A DNA stretch of 64,000 nt from contig CAWCUH010000005.1 of the NCBI GenBank assembly GCA_963798655.1, forward strand, positions 62,001 to 126,000. The letters run 5' to 3'. Origin of the DNA: CAVSMC01 sp963798655. Lineage in GTDB: Bacteria; Pseudomonadota; Gammaproteobacteria; Burkholderiales; Casimicrobiaceae. Positions within the stretch are counted from its first letter, which is position 1; each line of letters starts with the position of its first letter. The notes under the pieces were generated by a model, which searched no databases, was not told where the DNA came from, and was given only the letters and a program-made list of their open reading frames with translations. The position numbers and the translations under genes are program-made. Shown here one piece after another: positions 25,192 to 34,493 of the stretch.

Positions 25192-26189
25192 CGAACGTAC
25201 CCCGCGGCGCGGAACCACGCGATCGCGTCGCGCAGTCCGTCGACATAGCCGCGCGCGCGATATCCGAGCTCGCGTTCGGCTTTCGCGCTGGTGAAATACA
25301 TCGGGTCGCGCGCCATACGCAGGCCGACGCGCGTGACGAACGGCTCGCGGCCGCTCACGCACGCAACGGCCTCGGCGATCCAGGCAGCGGGATAGACCAA
25401 TCGCCGCGGCAAGCGCAGCGTGGGCGCACGCGCGCCGACCAGCCGCGCGATCTCGCTTAGCATCTGCGCGAGCGAAACGTTCTGCCCGCCGAGGATGTAG
25501 CGCTCGCCAATGCGCGCGCGCTCGAGCGCGAGCACGTGACCGCGTGCAACGTCGTCGACGTGAACAAGATTGAGCCCGGTGTCGACGAACGCGGGCATCC
25601 GCCGCGACACGGCTTCGACGATGATGCGCCCGGTCGGTGTCGGCCGGATGTCGCGCGGGCCGATCGGCGTGGACGGATGAACGATCACCGCCTGCAACCC
25701 GTCGCGCGCGATCATCGTGTCGACGCAACGCTCGGCCTGCACCTTGCTCCGCTTGTACGCCCCGATTGCGTCATGCTCGGAAAGCCGCTCGCTTTCGTCG
25801 GCGGGCTCGCCGCGCCGGCGCGGCGCCAGCGTCGCGACGCTGCTCGTGTGGACGACCCGCTCGACGCCGGCAGCGCTCGCCGCCTCCATCACGTTGCGCG
25901 TGCCGACGACGTTGGTCTCGATCAGCGCGCGCGGGTTGCGCGCCCACAGTCGATAGTCGGCGGCCGCGTGCACGACGAAGCGAACGCCGCGCATCGCGCG
26001 CGACAGCGACTGCGCGTCGCGAATGTCGCCGTCGGCAACGTCGACATCGATGCCATCCAGATTCGCTCTCGGACTCGACGGACGCACCAACGCGCGCACC
26101 GCGTAATGCTCGGCGCGCAGCGCGCGCACGATCGCCGATCCGACGAATCCCGTCGCGCCGGTCACGAGAACCGTGCCGCGTTCATCCAT
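25188..26189 (-). CDS. hpnA: Hopanoid-associated sugar epimerase/reductase HpnA
   Basis: An extended short-chain dehydrogenase (dihydroflavonol-4-reductase-like, 333 aa) conserved in hopanoid loci; its substrate is not established. The NAD(P)-binding motif is V-T-G-A-T-G-F-V-G (residues 8-16), and the catalytic pair is Y-K-R-S-K with an upstream H-T-S-S-V-A. The ATG at 26189 starts 36 bp after the stop of the ABC transporter ATPase gene on the same strand, so read-through from that operon is possible. It is the first hpn gene of the minus-strand operon. Confidence 0.92.
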   Translation of the reverse strand: MDERGTVLVTGATGFVGSAIVRALRAEHYAVRALVRPSSPRANLDGIDVDVADGDIRDAQSLSRAMRGVRFVVHAAADYRLWARNPRALIETNVVGTRNVMEAASAAGVERVVHTSSVATLAPRRRGEPADESERLSEHDAIGAYKRSKVQAERCVDTMIARDGLQAVIVHPSTPIGPRDIRPTPTGRIIVEAVSRRMPAFVDTGLNLVHVDDVARGHVLALERARIGERYILGGQNVSLAQMLSEIARLVGARAPTLRLPRRLVYPAAWIAEAVACVSGREPFVTRVGLRMARDPMYFTSAKAERELGYRARGYVDGLRDAIAWFRAAGYVR

Positions 26190-26225
26190 CGGGGCGAGCG
26201 GTCGATCGATGCACGCACGCGCGTC

Positions 26226-27281
26226 TCATCGATTGGGGATCACCCAGCCGTCGACGATCGCGAGGCGCACGATGCTTCCCGACGTGTGCGCGTCGGCGGA
26301 GTCGACCGACAGCGTGAGCGTCGCCGACGGATCGGCGAGTGGCGTCGCCTCGACGATCGTGCGGCTCCCCTGGTAGAGCACGCGCGTGACGGTCGCGTCG
26401 AACGTCTGCGCGTCGCCACCGACACGAAGGTCCTCGGGACGCAGGCAGACTTCGGCAGGCCCCGTCGGCTGCCCGCTGCGCGCGCGCACACGCCAGCGGC
26501 CGCCGAGCATCGCGACGGTCGCGAAGCCATTGGGCCCCGTCGCGGTGACGTCGCCGCTCAGCACCGCGCCCATCCCGATGAAGCGGCCGACGTCGGCGTC
26601 ATCGGGCGTTCGGTACAGCGCGAGCGGCGCCGCGATCTGGCGTACGCGGCCGCCTTCCATCATCGCGACGCGATCGGCGACACTGAGCGCCTCCGCCTGA
26701 TCGTGCGTCACGTAGATCAGCGTTGCGCGCGAGAAGTCGCGAAACGCACCGATCTCCGAGAGCATCCGCGCGCGCGAATGCGCATCGAGATTCGCGAGCG
26801 GCTCGTCGAGCAGCACGACGCGCGCCTTCATCGCGAGACAGCGCGCAAGAGCGACGCGCTGGCGCTGCCCGCCGGAGAGCTCCGCGGGACGCCGATCGCC
26901 GAGCCCGTGCAGCCGCACGGCCTCGAGCGCGAGACCGACCTCGCGCGCGACCTCGCGCGCGGGAAGCCTGCGCACCCGCAGCGGATAGCCGATGTTTTCG
27001 GCGACGCTCATGTGCGGCCACAGCGCGTACGACTGGAACACCATGCCGATGTGCCGATCCTCGGGCGGCACGTGCACGGCCGGACCGCTGACGACGCGAT
27101 CGCCGACCCTAATCGTTCCGCGATCGGCCTGCTCGAAGCCGGCGATCAGCCGCAGCAGCGTCGTCTTGCCGCAGCCGGACGGTCCGAGGACGGCGATGAA
27201 CTCGCCTTCATCGACCTGCAGCGAGACGTCATCGACCGCGGCGACGTCGCCGAAGCGCTTGCCCACGTGCTCGAGCGTCAC
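26226..27281 (-). CDS. ABC transporter ATP-binding protein (iron(III)/polyamine/phosphonate family)
   Basis: A 351-residue ATPase of the PotA/FbpC family. Walker A is G-P-S-G-C-G-K-T (residues 33-40), the signature is L-S-G-G-Q-R-Q-R, Walker B is V-V-L-L-D-E-P, and a C-terminal TOBE domain contains C-L-R-P-E-D-L. The GTG start at 27281 overlaps the permease TGA by 4 bp. With the fused permease and the binding protein it forms a complete importer. The ligand could be ferric iron, a phosphonate, thiamine or a polyamine; nothing in the ATPase decides. Confidence 0.92.
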   Translation of the reverse strand: MTLEHVGKRFGDVAAVDDVSLQVDEGEFIAVLGPSGCGKTTLLRLIAGFEQADRGTIRVGDRVVSGPAVHVPPEDRHIGMVFQSYALWPHMSVAENIGYPLRVRRLPAREVAREVGLALEAVRLHGLGDRRPAELSGGQRQRVALARCLAMKARVVLLDEPLANLDAHSRARMLSEIGAFRDFSRATLIYVTHDQAEALSVADRVAMMEGGRVRQIAAPLALYRTPDDADVGRFIGMGAVLSGDVTATGPNGFATVAMLGGRWRVRARSGQPTGPAEVCLRPEDLRVGGDAQTFDATVTRVLYQGSRTIVEATPLADPSATLTLSVDSADAHTSGSIVRLAIVDGWVIPNR

Positions 27282-28978
27282 GGCTGCCACGGCAGCACTC
27301 CAGGCGCAACGCGCGAAGCGAGCGAGTTGGCGGCGAACATCATCGCAAGCGTCACGACGACGGCGATCACCGCGACCGCGGCCGCCGATACGACATCGCC
27401 CGCCTGCTCGAGGCTGAAAAGCACGACGCCGACAGTCTCGGAACCGGACGACCAGAGCAGCGCGGATACGGTCAGCTCGTTGAACGCGGTCAGAAACACG
27501 ATCAGTCCGCCGGCGGCTGCGGACGGCGCGACGAGCGGCAGGATCACCGTCGCGAGGCGGCGGGCGTAGCGCGCGCCGCTCATCCGCGCCGCCTCGTCGA
27601 GTGCCGGATCGACCTGGCGTAGCGCGTTGGTGACCGGACGCAGCGCGAGCAGCAGGAAGCGCGAAAGATACGCCACCAGGATGATCCACACGGTGCTGTA
27701 GAGGCTCACGCCGAGCAGCGGCAGCGGACGCAACAGGCAGAGGATCATCGCGATCGCGAGCACGATGCCGGGCAGCGCGTACGGCAACTCGGCGGTGAAG
27801 CTCACGGCGCGAAGCAGCGTTGCGCGCCGCATGACGATCGAATAGCCGAGCGGCACCGCGAGCGCGATCAGCATCAGGGCAGCAGCCGCGGACAGCGTCG
27901 CGCTGTTGACGAAGGCACGGCGGGTCGCGCCGTATTCGAAGATGACGAAATGGAGGTTCGCGAGCGTGAACGTGCGCGCATCGAGCGCGACACCGATCGC
28001 GGGGACCAGCGCGGTTGCGAGCAGCGCGACGAACGGCAGCGCGAGCACCAGCGCGAGCAGCAGCCAGCATGCGAGCTCCACCGACAACCGCCAGCGCCCG
28101 AGCGGCCATTGCGGCGCCGCGGTCGACAGCGCGCTCACGCGCACGTCGCGGCGCCGCGCGAGCCAGCCGTTGGCGGCAAGTCCCGCGAGCGCGAGCAGCG
28201 ACAACAGCACCGACAGCGCAGCGACCTCGCTCAGCACGGCGGGACCGAATCCGGCGAGACGCTGGTAGATCAGCGTCACGAGCACCGTGTAGCCGGCGGG
28301 GATGCCGAGGAACGCCGGGATCCCGAAGTTGCCGACGCAGCCGACGAACGCGAGCATGCCGCCGGCGGCGAAGCTCGGCACCATCAACGGCAGCACGATG
28401 GTGCGCACGATGCGCCACGGGCGCGCGCCGGCGCCCTGCCCCGCCTCGACCAGGTCGCGCGGCAATGCGCGCAACCCGGCGCGCACGGCGAGGAATACGA
28501 TCGGTCCCTGCTCGAGCCCGAGCAGCGCGATGATGCCGCCGGGTCCGTACAGCGGGTTCGCCGATCCGGGCGCCGGCGCGAGTCCGAGCACGGCGAGCAG
28601 CGTGCTATTGGGCCCGAGCATGTTGATCCAGGCAAGCGCGGTGACCTGCGGCGCGATCATCAGCGGCAGCATGAAGCAGAACACGAGCGGCTTCTTCGCC
28701 CGCAGGTCGGTCAGCGTGACGAGCAGCGCGAATGCGCCGCCGCCGACGACGGCGAGCGCGGCACCGCCAAGCGACACGACGAGCGTGTTCGCCGCGGCGC
28801 GCCAGACCGCTGCGCTTTGCAGCACGCCGGCAATGATGGACAAGTCGACATGGCCCGCGGGCGCGATCGCCTCCTGGGCGAGGCGCGCGATCGGCACGAC
28901 GGCGAGCAGCACGACCAGCGCGGACAGCATGATGAACGCAAAGCGCTCGCCCCCCGCGACGCGCATCATGCTGCGCAC
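27278..28978 (-). CDS. ABC transporter permease, fused two-domain (FbpB type)
   Basis: A 566-residue membrane protein with two tandem binding-protein-dependent permease domains, about 12 helices in all. Each half has an EAA loop: E-A-G-Q-G-A-G-A near residue 183 and E-A-A-R-M-S-G-A-R near residue 475. The fused layout is typical of FbpB/SfuB and some 2-aminoethylphosphonate or thiamine importers. It starts 3 bp after the binding-protein stop and overlaps the ATPase gene. Confidence 0.92.
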   Translation of the reverse strand: MRSMMRVAGGERFAFIMLSALVVLLAVVPIARLAQEAIAPAGHVDLSIIAGVLQSAAVWRAAANTLVVSLGGAALAVVGGGAFALLVTLTDLRAKKPLVFCFMLPLMIAPQVTALAWINMLGPNSTLLAVLGLAPAPGSANPLYGPGGIIALLGLEQGPIVFLAVRAGLRALPRDLVEAGQGAGARPWRIVRTIVLPLMVPSFAAGGMLAFVGCVGNFGIPAFLGIPAGYTVLVTLIYQRLAGFGPAVLSEVAALSVLLSLLALAGLAANGWLARRRDVRVSALSTAAPQWPLGRWRLSVELACWLLLALVLALPFVALLATALVPAIGVALDARTFTLANLHFVIFEYGATRRAFVNSATLSAAAALMLIALAVPLGYSIVMRRATLLRAVSFTAELPYALPGIVLAIAMILCLLRPLPLLGVSLYSTVWIILVAYLSRFLLLALRPVTNALRQVDPALDEAARMSGARYARRLATVILPLVAPSAAAGGLIVFLTAFNELTVSALLWSSGSETVGVVLFSLEQAGDVVSAAAVAVIAVVVTLAMMFAANSLASRVAPGVLPWQP

Positions 28979-28981
28979 GTG

Positions 28982-29974
28982 CTAGCCGCCGAACAGCGTC
29001 GCGAATTTCTTCTTGTTCGTCTCGTCGCGGCGCAGCAGATCCGCGGTGTCGAGCGGAAGCAGTCGAATCTGGCCCGCGCGCGGCATCCCGGGCGGCGGCG
29101 TCACGTCGCTGCGGGCGGGCAGATAACCTTGCGCGGCGGCGAGCTCCTGTCCGTCTCGCGACAGCACGAAGTCGACGAACGCGCGCGCCGCGGCGAGGTT
29201 CTTCGCACCACGCGTGATCGCGACCGGCTCGGTCACGATCGACACGCCCTCGGCGGGAAAGACGAACTCGACCGGCGAGCCCTTGGCCTTTGCGTTCAAC
29301 GCCATGAACTCGACGATGATGCCGTACATCTTCTGCCCGCCCGCAACCGCGGTGAGCACGGCGCCGTTGCCGCGCTGCGCGATCGCGCCGTTGGCGGCGA
29401 GCTTGTCGTAGAAATCCGACCCGAGCGCGGGAACCGCGCTCAGCGCGCCCATGTGGATCGCCGCGGCGCCCGAATACAGCGGACTCGGCAGCACGACCTG
29501 CCCGCGCGCTTCGGGACGCAGCAGGTCCGCCCATGATTTCGGCACCATCGGCGCCGACCTGTTGACGATGATGCCGGTGGTGATCAGCTTGGTGCCGAAA
29601 TAACTCTTGTCCTTGTCGTACGCGTCGGCGGGAAACTGGCGGATGTCGGCGTCCGCGTACGGCTGCAGCTGACCGGCCGCCTTGAGTCGTTCCATCGAAA
29701 GCGCATCGGCGATCAGCAGCACGTCGGCGCGCGGCTGACCCGCGGCGATCTCCGCCATCAGCTTGTTCATCACCTCGGTGGTGCCGGAACGGAAGATCTC
29801 GACGTCGACGCCGGGATTCTTGCGCCGAAAGCCGTCCACCGTCTGCTGCGCGTCGCGGTCGGGCTGCGACGTGTAGAGCACGAGCTTGCCGGCGACCTGT
29901 GCGCAGGCTGCGTCGGCGAGCAGCATGGCGACCAGCGCGACGCACGACGCGAGCAATCGAATCAGTCGGTTCAT
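28982..29974 (-). CDS. ABC transporter periplasmic binding protein, family 1 (FbpA-like)
   Basis: A 330-residue secreted binding protein. The signal peptide M-N-R-L-I-R-L-L-A ends near A-C-A-Q (residue 26). Mature features are L-V-L-Y-T-S-Q-P-D-R-D, F-R-S-G-T-T-E-V and P-K-S-W-A-D-L-L, as in iron(III), AEP, thiamine and putrescine binding proteins. The paired tyrosines typical of ferric-binding FbpA are not evident near the C-terminus, so iron is not assured. First gene of the importer operon; no Fur-type site was seen in the upstream region. Confidence 0.88.
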   Translation of the reverse strand: MNRLIRLLASCVALVAMLLADAACAQVAGKLVLYTSQPDRDAQQTVDGFRRKNPGVDVEIFRSGTTEVMNKLMAEIAAGQPRADVLLIADALSMERLKAAGQLQPYADADIRQFPADAYDKDKSYFGTKLITTGIIVNRSAPMVPKSWADLLRPEARGQVVLPSPLYSGAAAIHMGALSAVPALGSDFYDKLAANGAIAQRGNGAVLTAVAGGQKMYGIIVEFMALNAKAKGSPVEFVFPAEGVSIVTEPVAITRGAKNLAAARAFVDFVLSRDGQELAAAQGYLPARSDVTPPPGMPRAGQIRLLPLDTADLLRRDETNKKKFATLFGG

Positions 29975-30420
29975 GGCTGGAATTCCCCGGTTGCCCGCAC
30001 GTCCGGCGACCCGCGGCGCGAGATCAGTCGCGAAATATAACATCGGATGCGACACGCCCCCGGGCGCAGCGAACGGCGCCTGACGAAGCGCCGTTGGCGA
30101 CTCGCGATGGCACATCGTCGTGCTTGAACTCGCTTGCGTTCCCGCTTGGCGATCGATGACAACATTGACCAAGCCGCCTTCAGCCGGCTGTCGATGCATC
30201 GAAGGTCGCTCATGCAAGCGGCGCGCAAAGTGGTTGAGCGATGGTAAGACATCGTCACAGCTTCGCGATAGCGGGTGATGCCGTTTCACGCCGCCGACAC
30301 GCATCGCTGACGCGCCCACGCAGCGCACGACTTCGGCATAGTCCGCCTATCTGAAACGCTGATTTGCTTAGCCCGGGGACGCCCGCTATCTTTGCTGCTC
30401 ACACCGGCGGACGCTCACTC
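29975..30420. other. Intergenic region upstream of the ABC importer
   Basis: This 446-bp stretch separates the importer operon from the decayed region. No convincing ORF, RNA gene or regulatory palindrome was recognised. It must hold the promoter of the minus-strand importer operon; AT-rich bases around 30030-30045 (cgaaatataacatcg) could contribute, but no confident -35/-10 pair was identified. Confidence 0.4.
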
Positions 30421-30950
30421 ATGACTGTTACTGCTCAACATCTTAACGAGAACGCGCGCGGCGCGCTCGCAACGCATTTTCTGGCGACTCTCGCGGAGGA
30501 TCGACTGGTACGGCTTTCTATTCCGGTGAATCGGCGCCTACGTTCGCTCCTTCGCACTTTGTCGTTGCACCGCGCTCTTTCATCGACCAATCGCTTGGCT
30601 CGGCTTCTCATGTCGTCAAAGACCGGCCCCGAGTCGGAGTGACTTCTCCTGCAGCTTGCATCGTGCGGCGTTCGACAGCCGTTGCAGCCGCGCCGCAGCG
30701 ACGACGCAACGTTTTTACCAAGGCTATACACCGACAGCGGGAACGCGCCGAGATGCGCATTGCCGTCCGCTGCGGCATGGATGTCGTCACGGAGATCGGC
30801 GAAGCGGACGAGCACCGCGAGGCCGTGTTCCCGCGCGATCGCCGAGCCAGTCGGCGAGCCATTCGCGCTTTACGAGCGAGCTCGACGATGCGCGCTGGAA
30901 GCGCTCTATCGCCTGTCAGACGAATGCCGAAGAGCCGCGGCATAGCCGCA
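30421..30950 (+). pseudogene. Probable GNAT N-acetyltransferase remnant
   Basis: No single frame is open, but pieces in different plus-strand frames read in order like a GNAT acetyltransferase. The N-terminal part is L-N-E-N-A-R-G-A-L-A-T-H-F-L-A-T-L-A-E-D-R, similar to the start of a common betaproteobacterial GNAT. The C-terminal part around 30750-30820 reads M-R-I-A-V-R-C-G-M-D-V-V-T-E-I-G-E-A-D, matching the acetyl-CoA-end segment. At least two frame changes lie between. Assignment rests on remembered family patterns and is less certain than the next two remnants. Confidence 0.45.
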
Positions 30951-31130
30951 CGATGTTGCCCTGCGATTGAGGTTTGCTGCCCGTGACTCGGCGGGCGCGT
31001 GCGCCGGGTCTGGTAAGGCGCGCCTCCACACCTCAATTCGCGGAGTCGTCGGTCCGCCGAGTACTTGCGTCACGGCACCGAACATGGCTTAATGACCCAT
31101 CCATACAGATGGTGCACGGATGGTGTACAG

Positions 31131-31545
31131 ATGGCGGACCCAGCGTTCGAAAGACTTGGTCTTCTCTCGCCATTCGTGCAGCACGTCCGCCTCGGCTTTC
31201 TTGACCTCGGTCAAATCGACCTCCTCGTCCAGGAGGGCTTCTATTCGAACCGAACCGATCTGATTCGAACGGCGATTCGCAACCAGCTCTCCGTGCACTC
31301 GGACGAAGTGAAGCGCCCGGTAGCTCGTCGCACGCTCGTGCTCGGCTTGCAGCACATCAGCCGAGCCGACCTCGAAGGCGTGCTGCGGCGGGACAGATGC
31401 CTGCAGCCGCGTCCTCGGCCTGGCCCAAATCGCCCGCCGACTTCACGTCGAAGCTCGCTCTGGCGCAACGGTCGGTCGATGCTCGGCACGCATCCGCTGC
31501 TCGCGCGGCGCAAGGTCGCGCGCCCGCCATCGGATCCGTCGACAA
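31131..31545 (+). pseudogene. Ribbon-helix-helix (CopG-like) regulator, frameshifted
   Basis: The ATG at 31131 starts M-A-D-P-A-F-E-R-L-G-L-L-S-P-F. A ribbon-helix-helix domain follows, with L-G-Q-I-D-L-L-V-Q-E-G-F-Y-S-N-R-T-D-L-I-R. The frame is good to D-L-E-G-V-L near 31385. It then shifts (R-V-L-G-L-A-Q-I-A around 31400-31430) and shifts again (A-D-F-T-S-K-L-A-L-A, then H-A-S-A-A-R-A-A). This regulator type is, from memory, often encoded just before a short-chain PHA depolymerase, which is also what the next remnant is. Loss of the C-terminal half would probably abolish function. Confidence 0.7.
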
Positions 31546-31559
31546 TAGCGTCTCCCGAA

Positions 31560-32699
31560 TGGCGGCTGAAAAGCGTCCGGATCTGCACCTTCGTTATCTT
31601 GCGACGCCAGCATCCCGCCGCATCGCCCGCGACACGGCGCTCGACATGCGCGCCATAACGCTGACGATAGAAGGCGCTCTTGCATCGTCGGTCTCGAACG
31701 CGGTCCGGCGTGGCAGCAGGTCCGCAACGATCGAGCGCGCCTCTTTGAGCGCGGGCCTCTCCGCGCCCGTGCGTCACGCCGGCGTGCCTCGTCCGATCGA
31801 GCTTGCGCGGTGTCACGACGTCACTTCGCGACGCGCGCAGCGCGCCGATCCAGCCGGCCATCCCCGACGGTGCCGTCGGCTCCGGCGAGTTCGTCACGCG
31901 CTCGTTCGGTGCGACGTCGGCGCGCGTGACTACAAGCTGTACGATCCGGCAGCTATGCGCAGCACGGCGGAGCGCCTGCCTCTCGTCGTCATGCGGACGG
32001 CTGCACGAAGACCCGACGATTTGCGGCAGGCACGCGGATGAACGCGCTTCCGACGCGGCTTGCGTTGCCTACCGGCACAGGAGGCCCGTGCAAACGGGTC
32101 AAATGCTGGAACTGGTTTCGTAAGCAGGATCAGGCGCGCGACCGAGGCGACCGGCGCTGATCGCCCTGCACCACAGATCGTCGAGATGCTCGAATAGCGG
32201 ACGATTGACGTTCGTCACCGGGGCTTCCGAGCAGGCGCGCCAGGTTCGTTGCGAATCGTACCCCGACTTACGCCGCCCTCGGTCTGCTCGGCCGCCGTGA
32301 GAATTCGCGATCAACTTGCACGGCGCCCACGATGTCGCCGACGAACGGCCAACGGCGCCTGCGCGCGCACGAGAACGTCGACGCGCCGCCGGCCATCCTC
32401 GGCCGTCGTGCGAGGGACCGAGCCGAAGTTGTACGGGGGAACACCGCCCCCCTGTCGGTAACAGTCTGCTCAGCCGATAGCAGCGAGCCTCCTGTCGACT
32501 TGAATTGCTTGCGCGGCCGCTCGGCGTATCGACAACCACACGGTCCTTCGGCCACGCCGTCAGCCGCGTCGAGCAGGAAGCTCACGGCGCCGGCCACGCA
32601 AGGTCGGCGGCAGGTGCAAGGCTCGTCGCCGTCCCGAAAGATCCGTGCGAGGGCGGAAATGGTCCGATTCTTCTACCGAAGCCGCTGCGGAAACCCGTA
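31560..32699 (+). pseudogene. PHB depolymerase-family esterase, heavily frameshifted
   Basis: Across three plus-strand frames the order of motifs matches a PHB depolymerase-family esterase. Near 31880 is G-E-F-V-T-R-S-F, then D-Y-K-L-Y-D-P and L-P-L-V-V-M. Next come D-G-C-T-K-T and F-A-A-G-T-R-M-N-A-L near 32030, and K-C-W-N-W-F-R-K-Q-D-Q near 32110. V-T-G-A-S at 32215 stands where the lipase box G-x-S-x-G-G should be but lacks the following glycines. Y-P-D-L is near 32265, H-G-A-G-H-A near 32590 and E-M-V-R-F-F-Y near 32660. Stops and at least five frame changes interrupt it. The start is approximate. Confidence 0.7.
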
Positions 32700-32808
32700 A
32701 TCTCGTCGCCTTTCTGTTCATATCGTAGCGCGAGCGGGCGCGCAGTCATGACCGTAAGGTCAGCGAAACCGGTATGGCACACTGGACGATGGCGCAACAT
32801 ACGAATCG

Positions 32809-34326
32809 ATGAGCGCACCGACTGCATTCCGCTTCGACAATTCCTTCGCTCGTGAGCTCGAGGGGTTCTACGTTGCTCGTCGTCCCGCGTCCGTGCCGGC
32901 ACCGCGGTTGCTCTTTGTCAACGATTCGTTGGCCGAAGAGCTGGGAGTCGACCTCGCCTCGCTCGACACCGAGGCGAAGGCGGCGATTTTTGCGGGCAAC
33001 ACCGTGCCCGACGGCGCCGAACCATTGGCACAGGCCTACGCCGGGCACCAGTTCGGCGGATTTTCGCCGCAACTGGGAGACGGACGCGCGCTACTGCTCG
33101 GAGAGGTCGTCGACCGGGACGGACATCGACGCGACATCGCCTTCAAGGGCTCGGGTCGCACGCCGTTCGCCCGCGGCGGCGACGGCAAGGCCGCAATAGG
33201 CCCCATGCTTCGGGAGGTGCTCGTCAGCGAATCGATGCACGCGTTGGGCATCCCCACGACGCGCGGCCTCGCCGTCGCAGCGACTGGCGAGCCGGTGTAC
33301 CGCGAAGACGTGCTACCCGGCGCCGTTCTGACGCGTGTAGCAGCGAGCCATATTCGCGTCGGAACCTTTCAGTTCTACGCTGCGCGCGGCGACGCGCAAA
33401 GCGTGCGCAGGCTGGCCGAGTACACGATCGCACGACATGATCCCGAGCTCGTCGAGTCGCCGCAACGATTCGTCGGCCTGCTCAAGAACGTGGCCGATCG
33501 TCAGTCCGCCTTGATCGCGCAGTGGATGAACGTGGGCTTCATCCACGGCGTGATGAACACCGACAACATGACCGTATCGGGCGAGACGATCGATTACGGG
33601 CCATGCGCGTTCATCGAGGCCTACGATCCGGCCGCGGTGTTCAGCTCCATCGATCACGAGGGACGCTACGCATTCGGCAACCAGCCGGACATCGCGCGCT
33701 GGAACCTGGCACGCTTCGCCGAGACGCTGTTGCCTCTGCTATCCGACGATGCCGAGCAGGCCGTGGCAATCGCGACCGAGGTGCTCGCGGCGTTTCCCGC
33801 GCAATACCAGATACACCTGCTGCATGGACAGCGCGCGAAGCTCGGGCTGCGCCGAGCCGTCCCGGACGACGACGCCGCCGACGCGATCCTCGTCGAAGAC
33901 TGGTTGAGCTTGCTTCACGCCGACAGCGTGGATTTCACGCTCGCGTGGCGGCGCTTGGCTGACACTGCAGGCGGCGACGAAGCGCCATTGCGCGCGCTGT
34001 TCGCCGATGCGCCAGCGCTCGATGCATGGTTGGCGCGCTGGCGAGCCCGTTGCGCGAGCGAGCGCGACGGCGCACAGCCCGACACGCGAACCGAGGATCG
34101 CGAGCGCGCAGAGGCGATGCGCCGCGTCAACCCGATCGTCATTGCCCGCAATCATCGCGTGGAAGAGGCACTGCTTGCCGCATCCGAGGAGAGCGATCTC
34201 GCGCCCTTCGAACACTTGCTCGATGCTGTCGGACGCCCGTACGACGAGACACCCGCGTCGTCGCGATTTGCCGAGCCCGCACCCGCCGCGGTGACGGCGC
34301 GCTATCGCACGTTCTGTGGCACGTGA
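32809..34326 (+). CDS. selO: Protein adenylyltransferase SelO (YdiU/UPF0061)
   Basis: SelO is a pseudokinase-fold enzyme that transfers AMP to protein hydroxyls, linked to redox stress. The 505-residue protein has the family blocks A-G-H-Q-F-G-G-F-S-P-Q-L-G-D-G-R-A, K-G-S-G-R-T-P-F-A-R-G-G-D-G-K-A and F-I-H-G-V-M-N-T-D-N, with the metal-binding region D-Y-G-P-C-A-F. It ends in C-G-T, the cysteine counterpart of the eukaryotic selenocysteine end. The ATG at 32809 has no strong ribosome site. It follows the decayed region on the same strand and appears monocistronic. Confidence 0.93.
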   Translation: MSAPTAFRFDNSFARELEGFYVARRPASVPAPRLLFVNDSLAEELGVDLASLDTEAKAAIFAGNTVPDGAEPLAQAYAGHQFGGFSPQLGDGRALLLGEVVDRDGHRRDIAFKGSGRTPFARGGDGKAAIGPMLREVLVSESMHALGIPTTRGLAVAATGEPVYREDVLPGAVLTRVAASHIRVGTFQFYAARGDAQSVRRLAEYTIARHDPELVESPQRFVGLLKNVADRQSALIAQWMNVGFIHGVMNTDNMTVSGETIDYGPCAFIEAYDPAAVFSSIDHEGRYAFGNQPDIARWNLARFAETLLPLLSDDAEQAVAIATEVLAAFPAQYQIHLLHGQRAKLGLRRAVPDDDAADAILVEDWLSLLHADSVDFTLAWRRLADTAGGDEAPLRALFADAPALDAWLARWRARCASERDGAQPDTRTEDRERAEAMRRVNPIVIARNHRVEEALLAASEESDLAPFEHLLDAVGRPYDETPASSRFAEPAPAAVTARYRTFCGT

Positions 34327-34493
34327 GTGGCGCTTGCAGCGCTCGGCTGATCTCATGCTCGCGCGCATCGGTCGGCCGGGCTCTGTCCGCCGCACTCGAA
34401 CAGGCCTGTCGGACCGGTCTGGCAACCGGATCGCGCGCCCGCGCGCGCAGGATCGCGCGTCGCGTGAGCCTCGCTTGCTCGATCCAAGCTGAT

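Noticed and set aside
25536..27569. Long plus-strand frame opposite hpnA and the importer genes
   Set aside because: The opposite strand has well-supported SDR and ABC ATPase sequence; this is a GC-driven shadow.
34312..34326. Selenocysteine at the SelO C-terminus
   Set aside because: The codon is TGT (Cys), followed by Gly, Thr and a normal TGA stop.
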